From Fragum whitleyi (lineage: Eukaryota; Mollusca; Bivalvia; Cardiida; Cardiidae), in the NCBI GenBank assembly GCA_948146395.1, contig OX411557.1:29211236-29275235 (forward strand): a stretch of 64,000 nt of DNA. The letters are read 5' to 3'. The notes under the pieces were generated by a model. It was not told where the DNA came from and made no database searches. It was given only the letters and a program-made list of their open reading frames with translations. Shown here piece by piece: positions 49,889-57,532 of this stretch (the first letter of the stretch is position 1; each line of letters starts with the position of its first letter). Both the position numbers and the translations under genes were made by a program.

Positions 49889-50952
49889 TGTAACGTGCTA
49901 CCCTGTCGTTCTCATATTGCCTTCGTCGTTCATTTATCGAGCGAACTTAATAAGAGAGAAACAGGTTACAAAATAATTTTTACGGGTTCGTCCTGTGCAA
50001 AATATCAGTGCATAGAATCAGACTAGTCGAATGTAGATCCTGATCGGAACGCGAAAGAGAGGATGAAATGAAGACTTAAGATTCAATGTACATTTTGAAA
50101 ATTAAAAACAACTGAATTTAATAATCTTATATCTATAAAATATTTCACGAAATAGACACTTTAAAATGCAGGATTCGGCGCGTATCTCAAAGGGTAATAG
50201 TAAGAGCTCGGAACTCGGACTGGCTGGTAAGGCAAGGTCGGAATCGGAGCTTAGATAACTTAGTTATTAAAACTATAATAAATAATCCTAGTACTGGAGA
50301 TGGAGGGTGTCGAGGGCATTCGCCGGACTTGGAACTGGGGACTGGGATTCTGGAATCCGGGTTGGATTCAAAATAGTTTTAGACAACTACCTCTTCCTTC
50401 ATAGGCATGGTTGGGATCCAAGTCGGATATTCGGAGTAAATGGTTTTGTTCCAAGGATTACGAAGTTGACCGGCGTGGAGTCTGGAAACGACACCACCGA
50501 TTCGGAGTAAAACGCTGGCTTATATAGCATTGAGGGTTAGTGACGTCATCTAACAGTTATGACGTCAAATGTGTCAAGTGCTCCGAGATTCTTCGGAAGT
50601 ACGGAATTATCCGAAGAATCCCACAACCGTTTGGACATAGACTTAACGATGAGGTCAGAGTAATCCAAATCAACTATTTCCGTAAACAATACTGGGAAAA
50701 GCAAGCTGAGAAATTACGCTTTTTCTTCAACATTTAGGTGTAAAATAAATGCAGAAAGTATCGATATAAACAGTCTGAGTAATAAGATAAAGTGGATGGA
50801 TACTTTAAATGATAGACAAATGGAGCAGATGATAACAAAGTTCGTGTATATATCTATTTCAACGATGATTCCACGAACTTAGTTTTTGCGATAGTGACAA
50901 CGCAAAGGTGAAGACTAGGATCAGGCTGGGATTGAAAGGCAGGGTCGCTACA
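49889..50952 (-). repeat. 3' LTR (element orientation) of the gypsy element
   Basis: 1064 bp, nearly identical to 57533-58596. A candidate poly(A) signal, ATTAAA on the minus strand, lies at 50117-50122 downstream of the TATA box, where an R region would be expected; this assignment is weak. A 10-bp perfect inverted repeat (GATTCTTCGG / CCGAAGAATC) lies at 50587-50596 and 50611-50620. Confidence 0.97.
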
Positions 50953-50965
50953 TTGCCCCCTTCTT
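50953..50965 (-). other. Polypurine tract
   Basis: AAGAAGGGGGCAA on the minus strand directly abuts the 3' LTR, the expected position for the plus-strand DNA primer. It is purine-only except for one C near the LTR. Confidence 0.85.
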
Positions 50966-51051
50966 AGTTGGATTTGGTCTCCAAACTGGTAGGTTGAATG
51001 ACTTCACCTGTGGATAAATTGACAATACACAAAACCATTGTACCTTATAAT

Positions 51052-52002
51052 TTATTGGCTGTGTGCATCAATTTTTGCATTAATAATTTTGATAAGACCT
51101 TGAAGGTTGTAGTACTGGGCTTCATCCAATAGTTCAAAAAGATATCTAAGGTCCCTTGGTAGGGCTCTTGAGTCCAAACGACATTCGTTTCTCAGAAAGT
51201 TTAATATTACTCTGAAATGAGAATTGTCCCGATCGATGAACCAGTCTTTTTTGTTGCTGGCTGTAATCATTTGGTAGAACAGACCATCAGGATCATTGGA
51301 CAAGGTTCCCCGGCTGGTCTCGAACCGCTGGCCTCCAATATATAAAGTTATCCTCTCCTCTTGGCTTTGCAAGAGTTTCTTTAGTCTAGTGGCTCTTGGG
51401 CTGTCCGTGACCTTCTCTAGCGGAGGAAAGCTAGGGAGCTGAGGGGAGGTCACCTGGGCGGGACTGGCTGAGGACGAGGATGATGAAGATGATGATGATG
51501 AGGAGGAGGAGGAGATGGAAGGGACTGGGATGGTCTTAACCTTCTTCTTGGGTGGTGGGTTCTCAGGCTCAGCTGGTGGGGCTTCCAGCTCTACATCCGA
51601 GATGTCACTGAGGTCTTCTGTTGGAGTCCTGGAAACGGGCTCCTTCTGGACCACCTTTCTGGGAGGGTCTGGTAAGGGGGATATGGCCCGGGGAATGGTA
51701 GCCAAAACCTCCATTTCTGTCTGGGTTAGTCCCTTAGCTCTTATAATAGTGGGCTGGATGTTGTCCTTCCATGCCCGGAACAGGATATAAGCTTCATCAC
51801 TCCTTTCTCCAGATGGGGCAATCAATATGAAGTCGTCATACAGCAACTTGGTTTTGCTGCAACCATGGTCATAATTTCTTCTCGCAAAGCGTCTGGTGCA
51901 ACCAACACATTCGTATAAAAAGTCGGAATGTACTTCCTGGGCGTGCCTGGTTGCACGATTGTACCTCCCAAATAGCATGTTCGGGCACTTGAGACATTCA
52001 TA
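51052..52002 (-). CDS. Third ORF: zinc fingers, NLS and KCTD-like BTB/T1 domain
   Basis: About 316 residues in the env position. Counting from 52023, a C2H2-like finger (C10, C13, H27, H32) and a C2HC-like motif (C39, C42, H53, C55) open the protein. An acidic, Pro-rich linker follows, with a nuclear-localisation-like PPKKKVK (158-164) and a 16-Ser run (170-185). A T1-type BTB domain spans 224-318, with hallmarks LYIGGQRFETSRGTLS, a WFIDRD turn, VILNFLR and EAQYYNL. In KCTD proteins this fold oligomerises and often binds cullin-3. No signal peptide, membrane span or fusion motif is seen, so it is not an envelope protein. No ATG precedes the first finger and a stop lies at 52027-52029, so the coding exon is taken from the splice acceptor at 52003. 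Function unknown; nuclear action and ubiquitin-ligase recruitment are inferences. Confidence 0.85.
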   Translation of the reverse strand, partial: YECLKCPNMLFGRYNRATRHAQEVHSDFLYECVGCTRRFARRNYDHGCSKTKLLYDDFILIAPSGERSDEAYILFRAWKDNIQPTIIRAKGLTQTEMEVLATIPRAISPLPDPPRKVVQKEPVSRTPTEDLSDISDVELEAPPAEPENPPPKKKVKTIPVPSISSSSSSSSSSSSSSSASPAQVTSPQLPSFPPLEKVTDSPRATRLKKLLQSQEERITLYIGGQRFETSRGTLSNDPDGLFYQMITASNKKDWFIDRDNSHFRVILNFLRNECRLDSRALPRDLRYLFELLDEAQYYNLQGLIKIINAKIDAHSQ

Positions 52003-52020
52003 CTGAAAAGATAAACATAA
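52003..52020 (-). other. Putative 3' splice acceptor for the third ORF
   Basis: The minus strand reads a T-rich tract ending TTTATCTTTTCAG directly before TAT GAA TGT, the codons opening the first zinc finger. The acceptor is phase 0. Together with the missing ATG this suggests a subgenomic spliced mRNA, as known for env genes of retroviruses and errantiviruses. I did not find a convincing matching donor in the leader or the start of gag. Confidence 0.65.
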
Positions 52021-52113
52021 CAATAATCAAGAACTGTTCAAAGTTATTAAACTTTAATATTTATACATATTTTTAACGATCACAGTTCTTATTAACAATA
52101 TAACCTTTTATAT

Positions 52114-55100
52114 TTACAGGTTTGGGGTCAACCAAGAGATTTGAGTTCCATGGTATTTCTTCAAACGATCGTGATGAACCACCTTGGGTTTCGCACGCGG
52201 ACTCTGTTGAATACGATATATAACATCATTGATTTTGGTTACCACAACGTAGGGACCGATCCAAGACGGAGACAGTTTCGAACATTTACCAGGCTGATTT
52301 CGTGAACTTAGTAACCACACCATGTCGCCACGCGAAAACGCATTTTGGTTAACTCTATGGTCATATCTGCGTTTCTGGTTATCGCTAGCGGTCTTTATAT
52401 TTTTGCGCGCAAACTCATGGATATCCTGAAGTCTTTGCTCAAGATCTAGTGCATAATCGCATTTTAAGTTGCGGTTATTGGGGAAAGCTGGACCACTCCA
52501 AAGGTCAATAGGTAGATTCAAATCTCTACCAAACATCATCATGGCAGGGGAGAATCTTGTGCTCTCATGCACAGAGGAATTGTACGCAAGATTTAACAGG
52601 GGTATGTATTCATCCCAGTCTCGCTGATTCTCGGATACAAATTTCGACAACATAGAAACAACAGTTCTATTTGCTCGCTCAACAAGGCCATCCGACTGGG
52701 GTCGATAGGCAGTGGTTCGAGTCTTTTCAGACCCGAGTATCCGACACACTTCTTTGAATAACAAAGACTCAAAGTTGGTCCCTTGGTCAGAATGTATCTG
52801 AAGAGGAATTCCAAAAACACTGATTACGTGTTGAACTAGTTTCTTCACAACAGTTGTGGCCTCCTGGTTGCGTACAGGTATTATCCACAGCCATTTAGTG
52901 AAATAATCGGCAATCATCAAAATGTATTTGTGGCCGTTGTAACTCCTCGGAAAGGGTCCCATAAAGTCAATTCCAATTCTCTCCAATGGGGCGCCAACAT
53001 TATACTGCTTCATGGATGCTTTTGCTTTCCTTCGTGGTGCCTTGTGGGATCCACATATGTCACATTCTTGACACCACTTAAGTACACTATTTTTCATGTT
53101 ATACCATGTAAATCTTTGCTTGGCACGTTGTAGGGTTCTTTTAATACCAAGGTGTCCAGCAGTCACACTGTCATGTAGCTGTTTCAAAATTTCTGATACC
53201 AGGGATTTAGGGATAACTAGTAGCTCTTTCTCGGTCTTTCCATCCGGACTAACCCAAATTCTATATAAGATATCATTTCTCAATTGAAAAGACTCCATCC
53301 GATTCCAATAATACTTTAAATCTATTGATTCCATAGCTACATCTTGCCAAGTTGGTTTCATACCAGATGTTACCCATAATCTAAGCTTTGATAGGATTGG
53401 ATCGGATTTCTGAAGCTGTGCAATCTGGTCTCGATCTACACAGTAATTTACTTCACAGATGCGATTACTATGCGTACTTTCGGGTTGCAAGTCTCCTTCA
53501 CATAGGAATGGATTCCTGGCCTTGGAATCGTCCCATGGATCGTTTGGAATACTTGACTGGTCGCTGACAATTTTCACCTCTAACGGTTTTGATCCTTCTG
53601 TATATCTAGGTTTTACTAAAGTACCAGCTTCGTTTCCCAGAGTACTCTTATTGTTTATCAATGTTCGAGGGCTTGAATTTACACAAACTCCAGTCTGTAT
53701 ACCCGGAGCGATGCTGTTTGTGTATACTAAGTCAACTCGAACACTATTATTACTCGGAGCCAGTACGTCTTTCATGTTCCCACAAAGTTCGGTCTCAATA
53801 CGCGAATTAATCTTTGGGCTCGTTGAACAATCAATCTGGCTGCTTACTTCAGCGACCGCACGCACAGTCAAATCTTTCTGTTCCATTCTTTCACAAAATT
53901 GGCAATCTTTGGCATAACAGGGCCTCCTGGACAAGGCATCGGCATTGGAATGGACTCTACCGGCTCTATGGCAAATCTCAAAATCGTACGATGCCAGGAT
54001 CTCTAGCCATCGTGCCATTTGTCCCTCAGGATTTTTGAAGTTTGTGAGCCATCTAAGGGCTCCATGGTCACTACGCACAATAAAATGTCTACCATACAAG
54101 TAATGGTGAAATTGTTTTACGGACAAAACTACGGCTAACAACTCGCGTCTTGTAACACAATATTGTCTCTCTGTTTTGGTTAAACATTTGCTGTAATAGC
54201 AAATAACTTTGTCTATATTATTCTGGTTTTGGGATAATACGCTTCCTACTCCCACTCCACTCGCGTCAGTATCCAGTATAAAAACTCCATTGTCCCTGGG
54301 ATAGGACAACACTGGGGCCTCGGTTAGTCGGGTCTTTAGGGATTGGAAGGCATTGTCACACTCGGTTGTCCAAAAGAAAGTTTCATTTTTCTCTGTAAGT
54401 TTGTGCAAGGGTTTCGCTATTGTGGAAAAGTTTGGTACAAATCTCCTGTAATAAGAGCAGAGCCCTACGAAACTCCGAACATCTTTAATGCAGGTGGGTG
54501 TAGGCCAATCTCGTACGGCTTGGATCTTTTCTGGGTCAGTCGCCACACCGTTGTCACTTATGATGTGTCCTAGGAAAGAGACAGATTTTTGAAAAAGCTC
54601 GCACTTTTTCGGATTAAGCTTAATATTGGCGTCTAACATTCGGACAAGAACCTCCTCCAGTGCGATGATATGGTCCTCAAAGGTCTTGGAATACACTATG
54701 ATGTCATCAAGGTATATGAGACACGTTTTCCAGGTGAGACCAGCTAATACACGTTCCATCAATCTCTCATAGGTTGCCGGAGAATTACAAAGTCCCATAG
54801 GCATAACTTTAAATTGCCACAATCCGCTACCTGGGATGGAAAACGCTGTCTTACATCTATCTTTCTCGGCTAAACCCACTTGCCAAAATCCTGACCTACA
54901 GTCCATGGAACTAAACCAAACGGCTTCGGAAAGAGAATCCAGGGTGTCGTCTATACGAGGTAAAGGCTGGCAATCTTTAATAGTCACTGAATTGAGGGCG
55001 CGGAAATCACAGCAAAAACGTACTCCGCCCCCACCAGGCTTATCGATCAAGACTATGGGGCTACACCAGGGACTATTACTTGGTTCTATAAGTCCTCGGT

Positions 55101-56151
55101 CGGCCATATCCTGTATTTCCTTTTCAGCAGTTTGTCGTTTAGAAAGGGGGACTCTATAAGGAGGTCTTTTTATTGGTCGGGCATTGCCTGTATCAATGGT
55201 ATGTTCGACTAAATGGGTCAGACCAAGGTCGCTTTTATCCTTAGAGAAAACACTGGAATACTTAATCAACAAGTTTTTCAACCGATCAGCTCGCTCAATG
55301 GGCAAAGACTTCATAGCGTATTCATAAACACTCTTTAAATGCTCGGGCAAATCAGTGCAGGTCGTTTTCTCGATAGAATTGACATTTTTCATCGGTACCG
55401 AGTCTGGTATGGTTACACTTTCAAATGTCGCGGCGATGGTATTTCGGTACACTGTACATGGATCATCGCTAAGATTCACCACTCTTAAAGGTATCGCCCC
55501 TTTTCTCGTGTCAACTAAGCATTTTGCCACCAGTAAACTTTTTTTCTCGGAAAATTTCGGATTAGGCTCAACTAAACCAATGTCGCTATCTATATAACCC
55601 AACAATTTGCCCGGAATAATCATTTCCGACGACGGCGGAATTTCAATATTTTCACATATAGCGATTCTACAACAAGAAAGAGAACTCTTGTCGTCATCTT
55701 TTACTCTACAGCTTATGTTATCTCCCTTTATTCGGAGTCTACACTTCTTCATATTGACGTCACAATCATACGTATTCAGAAAATCAATACCTAATATTCC
55801 GTCATTTTGAATATCGGCAATTAATACAGTATGGGGAAAGGATGTTCCACCAATTTCGATATCTATCGAAGCTTTTCCAAGAAAAGGCGCACTTTCACCG
55901 GTCGCGGTGAGCAGTGTCATATTAACAGGTTCTAATCGGGGTCGATAGGAATCTGGAATTGATTCCCAAATCGCACGACGCACTATAGTACAACTGGAAC
56001 CAGTATCTATTAACATGGAAATCGAACTACCAAAAACTGTCGTATCGACATATAAACCATTGTCTCTCGATAAAACGCACGTCTCTTTTACGTTCGGATC
56101 GGACCGTTGTCCTGAGATCGATCGTCGGTCCGCACGTTCGATCTGTCGTCG
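52114..56151 (-). CDS. pol: Pol: protease, reverse transcriptase, RNase H, integrase
   Basis: About 1345 codons after the -1 shift; positions below count from the internal ATG at 56016 (1300 residues). Aspartic protease: DTGSS at 4-8, with the flap-side motif ILGIDFL near 74-80. RT about 270-505: catalytic D372 and YLDD 435-438, with MPMGLCNSP before it. RNase H about 575-698: D582 or D584, E625, D650, D693. Integrase: zinc-binding H948, H955, C985, C988; catalytic D1017, D1077, E1113, a D,D35E spacing; a GPY/F module at 1254-1256. All catalytic residues are present and there is no stop. A spacer of roughly 160 residues between RNase H and integrase is Cys-containing at its start (C700, C705, C708) and unassigned. 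Products copy the RNA to DNA and insert it. Confidence 0.96.
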   Translation of the reverse strand, partial: RRQIERADRRSISGQRSDPNVKETCVLSRDNGLYVDTTVFGSSISMLIDTGSSCTIVRRAIWESIPDSYRPRLEPVNMTLLTATGESAPFLGKASIDIEIGGTSFPHTVLIADIQNDGILGIDFLNTYDCDVNMKKCRLRIKGDNISCRVKDDDKSSLSCCRIAICENIEIPPSSEMIIPGKLLGYIDSDIGLVEPNPKFSEKKSLLVAKCLVDTRKGAIPLRVVNLSDDPCTVYRNTIAATFESVTIPDSVPMKNVNSIEKTTCTDLPEHLKSVYEYAMKSLPIERADRLKNLLIKYSSVFSKDKSDLGLTHLVEHTIDTGNARPIKRPPYRVPLSKRQTAEKEIQDMADRGLIEPSNSPWCSPIVLIDKPGGGGVRFCCDFRALNSVTIKDCQPLPRIDDTLDSLSEAVWFSSMDCRSGFWQVGLAEKDRCKTAFSIPGSGLWQFKVMPMGLCNSPATYERLMERVLAGLTWKTCLIYLDDIIVYSKTFEDHIIALEEVLVRMLDANIKLNPKKCELFQKSVSFLGHIISDNGVATDPEKIQAVRDWPTPTCIKDVRSFVGLCSYYRRFVPNFSTIAKPLHKLTEKNETFFWTTECDNAFQSLKTRLTEAPVLSYPRDNGVFILDTDASGVGVGSVLSQNQNNIDKVICYYSKCLTKTERQYCVTRRELLAVVLSVKQFHHYLYGRHFIVRSDHGALRWLTNFKNPEGQMARWLEILASYDFEICHRAGRVHSNADALSRRPCYAKDCQFCERMEQKDLTVRAVAEVSSQIDCSTSPKINSRIETELCGNMKDVLAPSNNSVRVDLVYTNSIAPGIQTGVCVNSSPRTLINNKSTLGNEAGTLVKPRYTEGSKPLEVKIVSDQSSIPNDPWDDSKARNPFLCEGDLQPESTHSNRICEVNYCVDRDQIAQLQKSDPILSKLRLWVTSGMKPTWQDVAMESIDLKYYWNRMESFQLRNDILYRIWVSPDGKTEKELLVIPKSLVSEILKQLHDSVTAGHLGIKRTLQRAKQRFTWYNMKNSVLKWCQECDICGSHKAPRRKAKASMKQYNVGAPLERIGIDFMGPFPRSYNGHKYILMIADYFTKWLWIIPVRNQEATTVVKKLVQHVISVFGIPLQIHSDQGTNFESLLFKEVCRILGSEKTRTTAYRPQSDGLVERANRTVVSMLSKFVSENQRDWDEYIPLLNLAYNSSVHESTRFSPAMMMFGRDLNLPIDLWSGPAFPNNRNLKCDYALDLEQRLQDIHEFARKNIKTASDNQKRRYDHRVNQNAFSRGDMVWLLSSRNQPGKCSKLSPSWIGPYVVVTKINDVIYRIQQSPRAKPKVVHHDRLKKYHGTQISWLTPNL

Positions 56152-57380
56152 TTTCCCTGGTTCTTGGAATTCTTATTGGATCGACGGTTATTAGAACGGT
56201 TACCGTAATTACCCTTACGCTCTTTTTGCTTTCTAGACTCTAACTCGCGTTTTAACTCGTTTACTTGTCTCGTAAGATCGTCAATTTTCGAACTATCGCT
56301 GTCTTCGGTCACGCTACGCACTTGGTAACGTCCGCGACTAGTATCAGCTTTTCGGTGAGCATCAAGGCGCACGGCTATGCTCTCCGCCTCACTTATGGTC
56401 TTCGGACCCACTTCTCTTAATCGAAGCCTAATGTCCTTATCAGTCATTGCGTCAATAAAATGATCTAGCGCTAGCATTTCTAAAACCGCTGAAGAAGCAC
56501 TTGGGTATGCTTTTCGGGTCAATTTTCGGATAGCCTGTGCTAACTCGGGAATACTTTCATTTTTACCCAACATTTTGCCTTGGAGCATAGAACGGTAAAT
56601 CTCTGCTCTCTGGGTCGAACCATAACGGTTCTGTAAGGAATACACGATAGCCTTAAAGTCACGTCTTTCGAACGGGTCTAACTCGCACAACAAGGTACGG
56701 CATGGGCCTATAAGACTACTCGCAAGAAACAAGGATTTTGTTTCATAATCCCATCCATTAAGGTCGGAAACAATATTAAACTGGGTAAGGTATTCGTCCA
56801 AATCTTCGCTACCGTCGTAGGTCTGCGGTTTTAACTTATTATGTCCCGATCTATCGATCCGGCCATCGGAAACACTTGGATGTGTTCGGCTATATTGGTT
56901 AAATCGTTGGTCGCTCGACTCACGGTCATGGCTACGCGCACGCATTTCATTTCTATTACGCATATCGTCTAGGTCAGGGGTACTACAGGAACGCGGCCCC
57001 CTTCTTAAGGTATGTCGCGGGGAACTCAAATCATCTTGGTTGCCACTTGGTCTGGAATCCCTATGGCTCAAAGAAGGTCTCACAGACTGGTCAATTTGCC
57101 TTTGCAAAGAAGTCAATTTGTTTTCAAAGCTATACAAAGATCTCTGAACTTGAGTTTCTAAAGCCTGAAAATTTGACTTAATTTTAGACTCCAAAGTGCT
57201 AATACATTGCTCTATAGTATTTGCACTGCCTACTCCATCACCAGCACTAGGGTTACGCTCGTGCGTATCTGAATGCTCACTACCCTCGGAGCGCGAATCT
57301 GACATTTCATCCTCTTCGGAAACGTGCGTATCTACACTCGGGGGTTGGTCACGGAATGTAACCACATTGGAATCGTCCAT
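56088..57380 (-). CDS. gag: Gag polyprotein of the gypsy element
   Basis: 430 residues. Gag assembles the particle and packages the element RNA. An acidic Ser/Asp/Glu-rich N-terminus (1-50) is followed by a predicted coiled coil (about 55-98) and a Ser/Arg-rich linker. A retrotransposon-gag capsid region spans about 184-345, with a KPQTYDGSEDLDEYLTQF start and a helical C-terminal half typical of the family. A second short coiled coil (366-388) leads into a basic Arg/Asn/Ser/Lys-rich tail. There is no CCHC zinc knuckle, so the basic tail presumably replaces the nucleocapsid. The ATG at 57380 lies about 130 nt after the primer site. The frame overlaps pol by up to 82 nt, with a slippery heptamer at codons 408-410. 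The frame is undamaged. Confidence 0.92.
   Translation of the reverse strand: MDDSNVVTFRDQPPSVDTHVSEEDEMSDSRSEGSEHSDTHERNPSAGDGVGSANTIEQCISTLESKIKSNFQALETQVQRSLYSFENKLTSLQRQIDQSVRPSLSHRDSRPSGNQDDLSSPRHTLRRGPRSCSTPDLDDMRNRNEMRARSHDRESSDQRFNQYSRTHPSVSDGRIDRSGHNKLKPQTYDGSEDLDEYLTQFNIVSDLNGWDYETKSLFLASSLIGPCRTLLCELDPFERRDFKAIVYSLQNRYGSTQRAEIYRSMLQGKMLGKNESIPELAQAIRKLTRKAYPSASSAVLEMLALDHFIDAMTDKDIRLRLREVGPKTISEAESIAVRLDAHRKADTSRGRYQVRSVTEDSDSSKIDDLTRQVNELKRELESRKQKERKGNYGNRSNNRRSNKNSKNQGNDDRSNVRTDDRSQDNGPIRT
56100..56157 (-). promoter_or_regulatory. -1 ribosomal frameshift site (GGGAAAC) plus stem-loop
   Basis: The minus strand reads G GGA AAC in the gag frame at 56157-56151, a canonical X XXY YYZ heptamer of the type known from retroviral gag-pro junctions. 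Pol is in the -1 frame. That frame is open only from 56172 and gag stops at 56088, so the shift must fall in this short overlap, and this is the only canonical heptamer I see there. A 7-bp GC-rich stem follows (CGGACCG at 56132-56126 pairing with CGGTCCG at 56106-56100, 19-nt loop). Its 18-nt spacing from the heptamer is longer than the usual 5-9, so the true stimulator may be a larger fold. Confidence 0.8.
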
Positions 57381-57509
57381 TCTGGGTAATCACAGGGATA
57401 TACTTATACACAGGAAATAAACTTGTCTTAAAGCACGATTAAGATATGATTCATAAAATCAGGACGAATTTCAATAATTCGAAAAATTGATTAAAACAAG
57501 TCAATATAT

Positions 57510-57527
57510 ATCCCACCGCTGCCACCA
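57510..57527 (-). other. Primer binding site, tRNA-Leu type
   Basis: The minus strand reads TGGTGGCAGCGGTGGGAT starting five bases after the 5' LTR. Its complement ends CCGCTGCCACCA, which matches the acceptor end plus CCA of animal tRNA-Leu (AAG/TAG group) as I recall it. Leu tRNAs are known primers for several gypsy families. The five-base gap to the LTR is longer than the usual zero to two. Confidence 0.8.
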
Positions 57528-57532
57528 AATTT

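Noticed and set aside
50307..50737. Two plus-strand frames within the LTR, repeated at 57951-58381
   Set aside because: They are duplicated only because the LTR is duplicated, run antisense to the element, and overlap the TATA/CRE promoter.
51515..51790. Plus-strand frame opposite the third ORF
   Set aside because: Antisense shadow: Gly/Ser-rich composition mirrors the Ser/Pro-rich coding strand and it has no domain.
51052..52023. The third ORF as an envelope gene
   Set aside because: No signal peptide, fusion peptide, furin-type site or membrane span; the content is intracellular domains.
53459..53917. 152-codon plus-strand frame inside pol
   Set aside because: Antisense to a coding region with complete catalytic motifs; no recognisable product.
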